A stretch of 64,000 nucleotides of DNA from the NCBI GenBank assembly GCA_038253945.1, contig JBBSGR010000012.1, forward strand, positions 26,012-90,011. Direction: 5' to 3'. A program made the translations under genes and the position numbers. Of this stretch, positions 24,235 through 33,635 are shown in pieces. Origin of the DNA: JBBRYW01 sp038253945 (GTDB lineage: Bacteria > Actinomycetota > Thermoleophilia > Gaiellales > Gaiellaceae). The notes beneath the pieces were generated by a model that was not told the DNA's origin, searched no databases, and saw only the letters and a list, made by a program, of their open reading frames with translations. Positions within the stretch are counted from its first letter, which is position 1, and each line of letters opens with the position of its first letter.

Positions 24235-27200
24235 TTACTCGTATTCCGTTTCGACGAGACGGCGTTGCTCCTCCGGCAGTCGATATAGCTCGAACACCAT
24301 CTCGTCGGCCTCACGTTCTGCCGCCGCGAGTTCGGCGGAAATCGGGCCGAGCCGTTCGGCGCTTGCACGCTGCTCGCGCCGGATCAGCTCCGAGAGACTC
24401 CGCTCGCGCGGATCGAAGCCGAGCCGAGTGCGGCCGCGAGCAAGGAGACTCACCAACTCATCACCGGTGAGCGTGTCGAAGCGCTCAAGCTGGCGTAGCG
24501 TCGGAAGCGCCGTGCGCCGCGTCCCTAGACTCGACGCGAGCCAGTCAAGAAACCCGGACCGCTCGTTGGCAGTGGCACGACTCAGCTCGTGTAGCCGCCC
24601 GCCAAGCCGCGCGAATGTCGCCGCCGCAGAACCCTCGGGGACCCGGATTGGCAGCCCAGCGATGAACTGCTTGTTCGCCGCGAAGTAGTTGTTCGCGTGC
24701 TCGGCAGCGGTACGACGGAAAATCCAATCGAGCAGGCGCGCGTTGAGGAGCAGTAGAAGCGTCGTCAGCGGCAGGCCGTCCTCGCGCCCGAGGATGCCAT
24801 TGACCCTCACGTTGCGGAAATACACGGCTCCCTCGAGGTCGGCTGCGATCTCGAGCCGCTGCACGGTGGCTGCTACGCCGAGCTTGGGAAGGTCGTGGAG
24901 CCCGAGGCTTTGAGTACGGCTGAACGCGTACCACCCAGCACGATCCATCGCGCCGGCTTCCCGACCACGAAGCAATTCCACGTGCTCTTGGAGGTAACCG
25001 TTCGTGAGTTCGAGCGCAGCAAGCTCGTCCTCGTGCAACAGGCGCATGTGCTCGCCCTCGCGCCGGTAGGGGAAGAGCAGCAGGCTCCCAAGTGGCCGGA
25101 AGGCGTAGCGCTCGACATCGACGCCGCTTGCGAGAGGGTGCAGAAGGTCTGGTTCGAGCTCTAGCTCGCGCCCTGAGGCGCGCGACCAAACGAGGCGGCG
25201 GTCTCCGCGCCAGCCGCGGTCATCGAGAACATAGACATCGTCGGCGCTCGTGATCAGGCCCTGGAAGATCTGGCGCGTCACCTCGTCAAGACTCTCCGCA
25301 CCGTCAGCGGCGGATCGCAGCACAGTCGCTTCCTCGGGCGGTACGAGTACCCAAGGATCGCGACCGAAGTCGCGCGTCACAAATCGCTCGGCGGGAATCG
25401 ACCCCGCTGACGAGAGGCCTTCAAAGACGTGCTCGCGCGCTCCCGTGAGCCGTCGGTATGCGAGCTCCTCGACCCCGGCGGCGTCCAGTACGAGGATGCA
25501 CGTGTAGTTCGTCGCACCCGCGAAAAGCTGGCTCGCGCCGAAGTCGATCACCTCGTCGACAAGCTCGCGCTGCGCAAATAGCTCGCGGAGCTTTCCTGCG
25601 AAATCGAGCTTGAACACCTTGTTCGGAACGATGAAGCCGAGACGTCCATCCGGAGCGAGCAAGCCGAGACCTCGCTCGAGGAACACCAGGTACGCGTCGA
25701 ACGCGCCCGACGCGCAGGCGAAGCGAGTCCGGCAGTAGTCAGCCATCTCCCGGCCGATCTCCTGCACCCGGATGTATGGCGGATTGCCGATAACGGCGTC
25801 GAAGCCGCCGCCCTCACGTGGCTCGCCCCGCTCGTCGACGAACACCTCGGGGAACTCAAGGGGCCAGTGGAACAGGGGTCGTCCGGCAGGCGGCCGGAAC
25901 CGCTCGAGCGAACGCGCGGCAAACACCTCGAGCGGCAGCCGCAGTCCCTCGATCTGCGCCGCAAGACGGCGCTTCTCGCGTGCGTCGGCACCGGTGTGGG
26001 TCGCGCGCCGCTGGAGTTCGCTGACCTGCCGCAGCAACTCATTGGCCGCAAGCGCGAGATGGGACTCGAGAAGTCCTGTCAGCGGATCGAGCAGGGTCTC
26101 GTTGTCGGCGCCGACGAGGGAGTCGCCGACACGCAAGTTGCCGAGGAACGTCAGCGGCTCGCCCTCCCGGGCGGTGACGAGCCAGAGCGACAGCCGAGCC
26201 AGCTCGACGGCGAGGGGATTTAGGTCGACGCCGTAGAGGCACCGCTCGGCAACGAGCCGGCGCAGGTCGGCCAGGGAGAGCTCCCCACCGTAGGAGGGAT
26301 CGGTGGCGATCGACTGAGTCAAGAACTCGACTGCGCCTACGAGAAAGTGGCCACTGCCCATGGCAGGATCGAGCACCCGGACGTCGAGCAGGACATTGAG
26401 CGCGGCCTCACCAGTCAATTCCTGCTCGCGCGCCATCGTCGAGAGGCGCGACACCACGGGATCGAGCGTACGACTCACGATCGCATCAACGATCGGCTCC
26501 GGCGTGAAGTACGCGCCGAGCTCGTGCCGGCGCGGCGACTCGACGAGGACGAGATTGCCTTCGCTCTCGACGAGTTCCCAGGCGAGCAGCTGCTCGTACA
26601 CACTGCCAAGCGTTCGCACGGACAGGTTCCGGTAGTCGACCAACTCGCCGCCGACCCGATAGATCCCGTCGAGAGCCGGTGCGAGCGTCGCGTCCGGGAC
26701 CGACCGCCCTTCAAGCCACGGATGACCTTCCGGGTCGAAGAGGCCACCGTCGTACTCGGTAACGCCGAGGCCTGGGTCGCCTCTGTCGATCGTCCGGAAG
26801 AGAGCGCGAAGGTCGGCGAACAGACTGTCGCTCGTGTGCGAGAGGTGGCGACCTTCGCCGATCAGGCGGACAACTTCGCGGCGGTGGTGCGCCGCCGAGT
26901 AGCGCCGGTAATCCGGATTGTCGATCGGCAGCAGCGCCCGCGACTCGGCGAAGAGGCAGAAGAGCAGCCTGTAAAGGAAGACGAGCGCGTTCGCGAAGGC
27001 TGTATCGAGTGCCTCGCGTGTCCGCGCGTCGTCCCCAAGAAGCCCGGTCGCGACCGCCGGCACGGCGGCGAAGACGGCGTGCTGCAGAGCACTCGAAACC
27101 TCGACGGCATGCATGGCGCTATCGGCGAGCGCACGGTCGAGGAACGAGCGACCGTCGAGAACGGGCCGGAAGGCCTGCGCTCCGAAAAACGCCGTAAAGT

Positions 27201-27789
27201 ATCGGAGATCGTCGGCTGACCCCTCTTCGAGGAGCGTCACGAGGTCGACTTCGTGGCAGGCTCGTTCGACGAGACCCGTGTCTCGTGCATAGAGGCGCCA
27301 CACGCTGCCGTTCGTTAGGACACCGAACGGCCGCCCGGAGATCAGAACGTAGTCCCGAATCTGGGCGACTGGGTCACCATCCGCGCTACGGCGGTCAAGC
27401 GCCAGATCGAACCGCTTGGCATCCCCGACGGCGAGCGAGCGCTCGACCCTGGCGAGGCCGCCGGCTGCGTCGGCCGCCTCGCGCTCGGCTTCGCTCTCGT
27501 AGAAGAGGTAGTCGGGAGTCTTGCCCGCGCCGGGCAGTTCGGGGAAGAGCGTGTATGCGTGTCCGAGCAGCCTCAGGACCGGCCGGATGAAACGCTCTTC
27601 CGTCTGGCCCTCGTTGGCGCCCGCGAGCGTGGCCCGTTCCGCCGCCCACAGCGCGCGTAGATCGGTGTGCAGCGCCCTAACGTCAAGCGCGGTCCATTCA
27701 GGCCACTCCGGAACTCGCCGCGACAGAAAGTGATCAGAGAACAGCCACCGGGCTGTCGGCGACCCGACTCCCGGCGGGAGATCGGGCAT
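24235..27789 (-). CDS. Type IIG restriction-modification enzyme (Eco57I-like)
   Basis: 1184 residues. An N-terminal PD-(D/E)xK-type nuclease region (EERFIRPVLRLLG, KTPDYLFYES, AVGDAKRFDLALDR) is followed by a helical linker and then a class I N6-adenine methyltransferase: VLDPAMGSGHFLVGAVEFL (motif I, SAM), YGVDLNPLAVELARLSL and FDAVIGNPPYIRVQEI (catalytic NPPY). The C-terminal ~400 residues (TSADDVYVLDDRG to LLARGRTRLGF) are the target-recognition region. One chain cuts and methylates, so no separate methylase is needed. The ATG 27,789 is preferred; the ORF extension upstream overlaps the preceding gene. Confidence 0.9.
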   Translation of the reverse strand: MPDLPPGVGSPTARWLFSDHFLSRRVPEWPEWTALDVRALHTDLRALWAAERATLAGANEGQTEERFIRPVLRLLGHAYTLFPELPGAGKTPDYLFYESEAEREAADAAGGLARVERSLAVGDAKRFDLALDRRSADGDPVAQIRDYVLISGRPFGVLTNGSVWRLYARDTGLVERACHEVDLVTLLEEGSADDLRYFTAFFGAQAFRPVLDGRSFLDRALADSAMHAVEVSSALQHAVFAAVPAVATGLLGDDARTREALDTAFANALVFLYRLLFCLFAESRALLPIDNPDYRRYSAAHHRREVVRLIGEGRHLSHTSDSLFADLRALFRTIDRGDPGLGVTEYDGGLFDPEGHPWLEGRSVPDATLAPALDGIYRVGGELVDYRNLSVRTLGSVYEQLLAWELVESEGNLVLVESPRRHELGAYFTPEPIVDAIVSRTLDPVVSRLSTMAREQELTGEAALNVLLDVRVLDPAMGSGHFLVGAVEFLTQSIATDPSYGGELSLADLRRLVAERCLYGVDLNPLAVELARLSLWLVTAREGEPLTFLGNLRVGDSLVGADNETLLDPLTGLLESHLALAANELLRQVSELQRRATHTGADAREKRRLAAQIEGLRLPLEVFAARSLERFRPPAGRPLFHWPLEFPEVFVDERGEPREGGGFDAVIGNPPYIRVQEIGREMADYCRTRFACASGAFDAYLVFLERGLGLLAPDGRLGFIVPNKVFKLDFAGKLRELFAQRELVDEVIDFGASQLFAGATNYTCILVLDAAGVEELAYRRLTGAREHVFEGLSSAGSIPAERFVTRDFGRDPWVLVPPEEATVLRSAADGAESLDEVTRQIFQGLITSADDVYVLDDRGWRGDRRLVWSRASGRELELEPDLLHPLASGVDVERYAFRPLGSLLLFPYRREGEHMRLLHEDELAALELTNGYLQEHVELLRGREAGAMDRAGWYAFSRTQSLGLHDLPKLGVAATVQRLEIAADLEGAVYFRNVRVNGILGREDGLPLTTLLLLLNARLLDWIFRRTAAEHANNYFAANKQFIAGLPIRVPEGSAAATFARLGGRLHELSRATANERSGFLDWLASSLGTRRTALPTLRQLERFDTLTGDELVSLLARGRTRLGFDPRERSLSELIRREQRASAERLGPISAELAAAEREADEMVFELYRLPEEQRRLVETEYE

Positions 27790-27790
27790 C

Positions 27791-28123
27791 TCAGACGGCG
27801 AAGAGGGTCGGGCGCTCTTCGGGCACCGCCTCGATGTCGTGCTCTTCGTAGATCGCGATGTAGAGATGCTGCCGACCGACGAAACTCGCGATTTGCTTGT
27901 CGGCGTTATAGGTCTTCCAGAGCGCGTCCGGGAACCTACCGGCCATTGCGCGCAGGATCGCCTCGCGCTGCTCTTCACCGGACGCCGCCGGCTCGATCGG
28001 AAGGAACTCGTACGTTCGACGATCGTTGTCGAGATCGCGCAGAACGACGGTCAGCGTGGCGGGGCTCCCGAGGCTGGCTGGAGTGTCGTCGGTGTCAAAG
28101 CCGTAAGCGGTAAGCCAGGTCAC
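27791..28123 (-). CDS. Small protein upstream of the type IIG enzyme
   Basis: 110 residues from GTG 28,123 (VTWLTAYGFDTDDTPASLGS). Soluble, mixed charge, no recognised motif. Ends TGAG directly before the ATG of the type IIG gene, so the two are co-translated and the product may be an accessory or control protein for the restriction system. The larger open frame that runs to 28,840 is rejected, since it is antisense to the relaxase. Confidence 0.6.
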   Translation of the reverse strand: MTWLTAYGFDTDDTPASLGSPATLTVVLRDLDNDRRTYEFLPIEPAASGEEQREAILRAMAGRFPDALWKTYNADKQIASFVGRQHLYIAIYEEHDIEAVPEERPTLFAV

Positions 28124-28293
28124 AGCGGCGAAGTGTACGAGCGCCGGCGGACAGACCGCTCCTCCGCACTGCCTCAGCAGCCTCCGGCGCGTGATGGCAA
28201 CGGCTGAGGTCACAGAGCCCGTGTTCTGATCGTGTGGTTCTACCCTTCCGCGTCCCTCTAAGCGCGCGAAAAAATAGAAGGAGAGACACATAT

Positions 28294-28318
28294 GCATCCT
28301 AGATGCTAGAGTGCCTCT
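28294..28318 (+). promoter_or_regulatory. Putative promoter and dyad before the relaxase
   Basis: Arms GCATC and GATGC around CTA (28,294-28,306) are directly followed by a TAGAGT that could act as -10 (28,307-28,312), six bases before GTG 28,319, another apparently leaderless start. The dyad would cover the polymerase site, as expected for an autorepressed transfer gene. Confidence 0.4.
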
Positions 28319-31222
28319 GTGTTGTCTGTTGCGAAGCTGACGCCGGGTCAGGAGGCTTATTACGAGCGCTCGGTGGCAGGAGGCATGGATGACTATTACG
28401 CCGGTCGGGGCGAGTCGCCAGGCGTGTGGACGGGGCAGGGTTCGGTTGAGCTCGAGTTGGAGGGGGTTGTCGAGGATGGGCAGCTTGGTCGGCTGATCAA
28501 CGGGCGTGATCCGCTGTCGTCCGTTTTCCTCCGTTCTCATCCGCCGAGACGGCAGATCACGGTCGAGCGGATCGACCCGGCCATTGGCGAGCGGCGCCTG
28601 GAGCAGAAGACGCTCGCGCCGGTCGCCGGCTACGACCTCGTCTTCTCGCCGCCCAAGAGCGTCAGCCTCCTCCACGCACTCGGAGCGCCAGAGGTGCGAG
28701 ACGCGGTCAACCAAGCGCACCTTGCCGCCTGGCAGGGAGCGCTCGCGTACTTGGAGGCGGACGCGTGCGTGACCCGCAAGGGCAAGAACGGCGTGACACG
28801 CGAGCGCGGCTCCGGTTTTGTCGCGGCTGCATTTCAGCATCGGACCTCACGGGCGCAGGATCCGCACCTGCACACGCATGTGATCGTCGGCAACCTGGCG
28901 CGGAGCCCGGACGGGGTCTGGCGGGCGCTCGACGGGGAGGCGCTGTTGAAGACCTATCGGCTTGCCGCCGGCTATCTCTACCAGTCACAGCTGCGGTTCG
29001 AGTTGACCCGGTCGCTTGGGCTGGAGTGGCGGGAGCCGGTGAACGGGATGGCGGAGATCGCCGGCGTGTCGGAGGAGGCGCTCCAAGCGTTCTCCCAGCG
29101 GCGCGCGCAGGTGCTCGACTACCTGGAGCGGCAAGGAACTTCGGGCTTCTACGCCGCCAAGGTCGCCGCGGTCGAGACGCGCGACCGCAAGGAGCGGTTC
29201 GACCTGCCCCGATTGCGGGAGGAGTGGCAGGCGCGGGCGGCCGAGCACGGCCTCGGCCGCCGGGAACTTGAGCGCCTGCTCGATCGAATGACTCACGGGG
29301 AACTCGGCGAGCGGCAGGTTCGGGAGATCTCGGAGCGGCTACTCGGTTCGGGAGGGCTGACGGAGAAGCGGTCGACCTTCAGTACGGCGGAAGCGGTGAT
29401 GGCCTGGGCGAAAGCCAACCGGCAGGGCGCGCCGGTCGAGCAGGTACTCGGGCTCGCTGGACGCTTCACGGCCATGGAGCAGGTTGTTCCGGTCGGGCCG
29501 ACTTCGGTGCCCGGCCGTCCCGCGTTGTTCTCGACCACCGAGTTGCTCCGCCAGGAACGGGGTGCGCTCGCGCTCGTCGATCGTGGCCGCGAGGCTGACG
29601 CTCCGACCGTCTCGCCATCGCGCGTCGAGCACGTGGCGCAAGAGCGTGCTGCGAGTTTCGGCCCGGAGCAGCTCGCGCTGCTCCGGGCCGTCAGCTCAAG
29701 TCGGGATCGGGTCGTCTGCGTTGTCGGGAGTGCCGGCTCCGGGAAGACGAGCGCGCTCGCCGCGATCGCGGAGGCATTCGAGGGAGATGGCGTCCTCGTC
29801 CTTGGTGCGGCGCCGTCGGGTGTCGCCGCCGAGATTCTGGCTGCAGAGACCGGGATCCCAACGGGGACGCTCCATCGCCTCCTCGCCGAAGCACGACGCC
29901 AGGGCGGGTTGCCGAGGGGCAGCGTGCTCGTCGTCGACGAGGCGGGGATGGCCGACACACGCACACTCAGCCGAGCGCTCGGGTACGTCGAGCGAGCCAA
30001 GGGGAAGGCGATTCTAGTGGGCGATCCCGCCCAGCTTCCCGCAGTCGGTGCGGGCGGCCTCTTCGCGGCGATCGTCGGGCGCCACGGGGCGGTCGAGCTG
30101 AGCGACAATCACCGCCAGCGCAACGAGCTCGAACGCGCTGCGCTCGCGGCGCTTCGCGCCGGCGACAGCGGCGCCTACCTCGCCCACGCGGCCGAGCGCG
30201 GAGGACTCGTGATCGCCGACGACCGGATGCAGGCGAAGGCGCAACTGGTCGCCGACTGGTGGCGGGACGCCTCGGCCGACCTCCCCGGTAGCGCGATTAT
30301 CGCCTACCGCCGCCGCGACGTCGCCGACCTCAACACCGTCGCCCGCACGCTTCTGGACAGGGAGGGACGACTCGGCAACGAGCGAATCACGGCTCACGGC
30401 GGGATCGAGTTGGCCGCCGGCGACCGGATCGTCTGTGCTCGCAACAACCGTCTCCTTGGGGTCGCGAACGGCACCCGCGGCACCATCACCACCATCGACC
30501 TGGCGCAACGAGCGATCAGGCTCGAGACAGACGACGGCCGCCGGCTCGACCTGCCTGCCGGCTATCTGGACGCCGGCCAGGTCGGCTACGCCTACGCCCT
30601 CACCGGCCACAAAGCCCAAGGGCTCACCCTCGAGCGCGCCTTCGTGCTCGCAGACGGCGCCGGCAGCCTCAAGGAATGGGGCTACGTCGCGCTCTCCCGC
30701 GCCCGCCATCAGACGCGGATCTACACAACCAGCGCCGAGCTTGAGCCGGACACACCGCCCGCCCATCGGCCCGAGCGACCCGATTCGGTCGAGCTACTCG
30801 CCGCGGCGCTGACCCGGCCGGCTGCAGGAACGCTTGCCGTCCACGCCGCGGCCGGCCCGTGCGGCTCCAGGAGCGGGTCGCCGCGTGCCCACGAGCGGCG
30901 CGGGCTCCTCGAACGGCAGCAGATGCTCGAGCAACGCCGAACGGAGACGGCTCGAGAGCTGCACGGCGCAAGCCGCGAGCTCGCGGGCCTGGGAGCGATC
31001 GGCCGCGCCCGCCGCGGCCCCGGTCTACGCGAGCAGATCGCCGACCAGCGGGCTGCGCTCGTCGGACTCGACAGCGAACTCGGCCGGCTCGACCGCCAAC
31101 TTCGGACACTTTATGAGCGCGCCGGCCGCGAGAGATGGCGGACAGCGCTCGAGCGCCCAACGCGCGGACAGTCGCGCGAGCCGACAAGAACGAGGGAGCG
31201 CGAACTCGACCTCGGCCTCTGA
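28319..31222 (+). CDS. MobF-family relaxase-helicase (TrwC/TraA-like)
   Basis: 967 residues. The N-terminal TrwC relaxase domain has tyrosines in EAYYERSVAGGMDDYY, the family segment LVFSPPKSVSLLHAL and the metal-binding three-His motif QDPHLHTHVIVGNLARSPDG. The second half is a RecD-like superfamily 1 helicase: VVGSAGSGKTSALAAIAEA (Walker A, ~470), VLVVDEAGMADTRTLSRAL (Walker B), LVGDPAQLPAVGAGGLF, and the C-terminal YALTGHKAQGLTLERAFVL with YVALSRAR. It nicks oriT of element B and unwinds it. No coupling protein or T4SS is seen nearby; oriT was not identified. It starts at GTG 28,319. Confidence 0.92.
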   Translation: MLSVAKLTPGQEAYYERSVAGGMDDYYAGRGESPGVWTGQGSVELELEGVVEDGQLGRLINGRDPLSSVFLRSHPPRRQITVERIDPAIGERRLEQKTLAPVAGYDLVFSPPKSVSLLHALGAPEVRDAVNQAHLAAWQGALAYLEADACVTRKGKNGVTRERGSGFVAAAFQHRTSRAQDPHLHTHVIVGNLARSPDGVWRALDGEALLKTYRLAAGYLYQSQLRFELTRSLGLEWREPVNGMAEIAGVSEEALQAFSQRRAQVLDYLERQGTSGFYAAKVAAVETRDRKERFDLPRLREEWQARAAEHGLGRRELERLLDRMTHGELGERQVREISERLLGSGGLTEKRSTFSTAEAVMAWAKANRQGAPVEQVLGLAGRFTAMEQVVPVGPTSVPGRPALFSTTELLRQERGALALVDRGREADAPTVSPSRVEHVAQERAASFGPEQLALLRAVSSSRDRVVCVVGSAGSGKTSALAAIAEAFEGDGVLVLGAAPSGVAAEILAAETGIPTGTLHRLLAEARRQGGLPRGSVLVVDEAGMADTRTLSRALGYVERAKGKAILVGDPAQLPAVGAGGLFAAIVGRHGAVELSDNHRQRNELERAALAALRAGDSGAYLAHAAERGGLVIADDRMQAKAQLVADWWRDASADLPGSAIIAYRRRDVADLNTVARTLLDREGRLGNERITAHGGIELAAGDRIVCARNNRLLGVANGTRGTITTIDLAQRAIRLETDDGRRLDLPAGYLDAGQVGYAYALTGHKAQGLTLERAFVLADGAGSLKEWGYVALSRARHQTRIYTTSAELEPDTPPAHRPERPDSVELLAAALTRPAAGTLAVHAAAGPCGSRSGSPRAHERRGLLERQQMLEQRRTETARELHGASRELAGLGAIGRARRGPGLREQIADQRAALVGLDSELGRLDRQLRTLYERAGRERWRTALERPTRGQSREPTRTRERELDLGL

Positions 31223-31225
31223 ATC

Positions 31226-31753
31226 TCAGCGCTCGATCCCTCTCCCGAGCGTCCGCTGCATCCCGACCTCGACCTCCAGAATCCGGCGCAGCTCCCGCGA
31301 GCGCACAAGATCATGGTCGCGGCCCAGAGCCGCCGACATCCGCGCCAGATCCGCCACCGAAGCGACATTCGGCCGCAACCCCTCCCCGATATGCTCCCGC
31401 GTCGCGCTACGACGAAGATCGTCATAGCCCCGGCGCGTCCCCGCAGGCTCAGCGACCAGCCTCAACTCCCCCAGCTCCGTCCGCAAACGGATCACCGGCT
31501 CCCGAGCCACCGTCTCCTCATCAACCACCAACCGCTTCCGGTCGGTCCGCTTCGCCTCCAACTCGACGAGCGCGCGCCCCAGACGGCCCAGGTTCTCCGG
31601 CTTCACCGCCGGACAGATATCCACCCCGGCCGTCAGCTCGTCCGTCCCCCGGATCACCCGCGCCAGCCCCCCGATCAGGACATAGGCAACGTAATTGCGG
31701 TCGAGCGCCGCCAGCAACCCCCGCGGATCGAACGGATCGCCCTGCTCGGGCAC
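31226..31753 (-). CDS. AbiEii-like nucleotidyltransferase domain protein (toxin candidate)
   Basis: 175 residues from GTG 31,753. ALDRNYVAYVLIGGLARVIR and a GG loop followed by GTDELTAGVDICPAVKPENL resemble the nucleotidyltransferase core of AbiEii/MNT-type proteins, although the acidic DxD is reduced to one clear Asp (GVDI), so activity may be weak. The stop codon of the Xre-type gene immediately upstream lies 2 bp before the GTG, so the pair is a two-gene toxin-antitoxin candidate. It converges on the relaxase gene, 3 bp apart. Confidence 0.65.
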   Translation of the reverse strand: MPEQGDPFDPRGLLAALDRNYVAYVLIGGLARVIRGTDELTAGVDICPAVKPENLGRLGRALVELEAKRTDRKRLVVDEETVAREPVIRLRTELGELRLVAEPAGTRRGYDDLRRSATREHIGEGLRPNVASVADLARMSAALGRDHDLVRSRELRRILEVEVGMQRTLGRGIER

Positions 31754-31755
31754 GC

Positions 31756-32064
31756 TCAGTTCCCTTCCTGCCCGCGGCGGTCGAGCAGTCGATCCAGCCG
31801 CCGCTCCGGCGAGAGCATCTGAATCTCCCCGATCCGCGCATCCGGGCCTGGGTCGTATTCGACTAGCTCCAGCGGAATGTCGAACCCACACGAACGCAGC
31901 AACTCCACCAACGTATCCAGGCTCGGCGCGACCAGACCCTGCTCCCAACGAGCGATCACCGTCCGATCCTTCCCACTCACCACCGCCAACTCCTGCTGAC
32001 TCAACCCACCCCGCAACCGAGCCTCACGGATCAAGGCGGCGCTCCTCACCGTATCCGGACGCAT
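31756..32064 (-). CDS. Xre-family helix-turn-helix regulator (antitoxin candidate)
   Basis: 102 residues. RSAALIREARLRGGLSQQEL, then AVVSGKDRTVIARWEQGLVA: a clear HTH_3 domain, with a helical C-terminal extension (LVELLRSCGFDIPLELVEYD). Its gene starts at ATG 32,064, next to an inverted repeat (32,069-32,090), and leads the nucleotidyltransferase gene. Divergent from the excisionase of element B over about 65 bp, so it may control both. Confidence 0.8.
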   Translation of the reverse strand: MRPDTVRSAALIREARLRGGLSQQELAVVSGKDRTVIARWEQGLVAPSLDTLVELLRSCGFDIPLELVEYDPGPDARIGEIQMLSPERRLDRLLDRRGQEGN

Positions 32065-32068
32065 CGCA

Positions 32069-32090
32069 CCAGTCTAGCCACTCAGACTGG
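32069..32090. promoter_or_regulatory. Inverted repeat operator between xre and xis
   Basis: CCAGTCT-N8-AGACTGG, perfect 7-bp arms, 5 bp upstream of the xre start on one side and upstream of xis on the other. Such a site in a divergent intergenic region is typical for autoregulation by an Xre protein. Binding is inference. Confidence 0.55.
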
Positions 32091-32130
32091 ATTTCGTAGA
32101 TGTATGCAGATATGCTTCTTCTTTCTCGAC

Positions 32131-32343
32131 GTGATTGATCGCCTTCTCACTGCCGCTGATGTCGCCGAGCTGCTGAGCGTCCCGGTCAGCTGGGTGCGGG
32201 AACACACCAGAAGCGGCCGTATCCCCCACGTCCAGCTCGGCCACTACGTGCGCTATCGGCGTGAGACGGTCGTAAGCTGGATCGGCCAGCAAGAGGCAGA
32301 CGCGTTCCGGAAGTACCGCCCGCAGATTCCGACGTCGACCTGA
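32131..32343 (+). CDS. xis: Excisionase / AlpA-like HTH protein (element B)
   Basis: 70 residues from GTG 32,131: VIDRLLTAADVAELLSVPVS, then WVREHTRSGRIPHVQLGHYV and RYRRETVVSWIGQQE. The GTG is preferred because it gives the same N-terminus length as the element-A homologue; an upstream ATG at 32,104 adds MQICFFFLD. The integrase follows after 11 bp with a GAGGAGG ribosome-binding site. Confidence 0.8.
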   Translation: MIDRLLTAADVAELLSVPVSWVREHTRSGRIPHVQLGHYVRYRRETVVSWIGQQEADAFRKYRPQIPTST

Positions 32344-32354
32344 GGAGGGGCGAG

Positions 32355-33539
32355 ATGCCGAGAGGAGCTGCCGTCATCCGCTACGAGGGCACGCGCGGCG
32401 CCGTGTGGCGGGTCAAGTATCGAGACGCGGCGGGCAAGCAGGTGCTTGAGACGCTCGGATCCGAGCCGCTCTGGACGGAGCGCAAAGCACAGCGCGAACT
32501 CGGCAAGCGTCTCGCGGCCGTGAACGAGGGTTACCGCAAGCCCGAGCGGATGGCATTCGGTGGGTTCGCCGAGCGCTTCGTGCGCGACTACCTGCCGTCG
32601 AGAAACCTCAAGCCCACGACGACCGAGAACTACCGCTACCTCCTGAGCCGCCACCTCCTCCCCTTCTTCGCCGATGTGCCGCTCGCCGAGCTCGAGGCGC
32701 GGCCGGAGCTGCTCGACGCGTACATCGCGCTCAAGTCGGAAGCCGGCCTGTCGCCGAAGACGATCCAGAATCATCTGCTTCTGCTCAACGTCATGTTCCG
32801 GCGGGGGATCGTCTGGCGCCTGATCCGGACGAATCCGGTCGCAAGCATCGACCGGCCGCGGATGGAGCAACCGGAGATGAGCGTCCTGTCCGAGGCCGAG
32901 ATCGCGAGGCTGAGCGTCGCCTACGACGAGCTCGCCGGCGAGGCGGCCGAGCGCGAGCACGCGTGGTGGCTGCTCGCAAAGGCGATCGTCGTGACTGCCC
33001 TTGGTACGGCGCTCCGCCGCGGCGAGCTGATCGGGTTGCGCTGGCGCTCGGTCAACCTGCTCGACGGAAAGATCGAGGTTCGCGAAGCGTTCGTGCGCGG
33101 ACAGTTCACGACGCCGAAGAGCAGAGCGTCGCGCCGGGTCGTCGAGCTCGGCCCACGCACGCTCGCCGTCCTCGAGGAACAGTGGCGGCGGACTGCGTAC
33201 CGCAGCGACGACGACCTCGTCTTCGGCCACCCGACGAAGGGGACCCCGGTCGACACGAGCAGGCTCGCGAAGCGTTATCTCAAGCCGGCGCTCGGGCGAG
33301 CCGGGATCGAGAGGCCGTTCCGACCGTTCCACGATCTCCGCCACACCTCGCTCACGCACGCCGCAGCGGCGGGCAACCCGCAGATCTATGTCCAGGCGCG
33401 AGCCGGGCACTCCCAGGGCTCGATCACCGAGCGATACATGCATGCCGCTCAGGTCCTCTTTCCCGGCGCCGCCGAACGGTCCGAGGCACGAATGTTCGGG
33501 GAGCCGGGAGCCGACGAATCCAGCAGGCCGTCGCTATGA
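32355..33539 (+). CDS. int: Tyrosine integrase 2 (element B)
   Basis: 394 residues, MPRGAAVIRYEGTRGAVWRV. The domain layout and most residues match integrase 1: ALGTALRRGELIGLRW, then FHDLRHTSLTH and GHSQGSITERYMHA, the catalytic Arg, His-x-x-Arg, His and Tyr. All are intact. Unlike integrase 1, which lies 162 bp from the att core, this gene is 5.1 kb from the right att site; the SIR2/SbcC and Phd/PIN genes lie between. Confidence 0.95.
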   Translation: MPRGAAVIRYEGTRGAVWRVKYRDAAGKQVLETLGSEPLWTERKAQRELGKRLAAVNEGYRKPERMAFGGFAERFVRDYLPSRNLKPTTTENYRYLLSRHLLPFFADVPLAELEARPELLDAYIALKSEAGLSPKTIQNHLLLLNVMFRRGIVWRLIRTNPVASIDRPRMEQPEMSVLSEAEIARLSVAYDELAGEAAEREHAWWLLAKAIVVTALGTALRRGELIGLRWRSVNLLDGKIEVREAFVRGQFTTPKSRASRRVVELGPRTLAVLEEQWRRTAYRSDDDLVFGHPTKGTPVDTSRLAKRYLKPALGRAGIERPFRPFHDLRHTSLTHAAAAGNPQIYVQARAGHSQGSITERYMHAAQVLFPGAAERSEARMFGEPGADESSRPSL

Positions 33540-33635
33540 CCTTTGTTGCCGCCGCCGACATGGCTTCGAAAGGGGATCTTGGCTGCCTGGTCGTGATCAT
33601 CGGCAGCCGCTACGCAGGTACCCCGTAAGCCTGAT

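Noticed and set aside
27791..28840. 349-codon protein upstream of the type IIG enzyme
   Set aside because: The part above 28,123 is antisense to the relaxase and low-complexity; a GTG at 28,123 gives a normal small protein.
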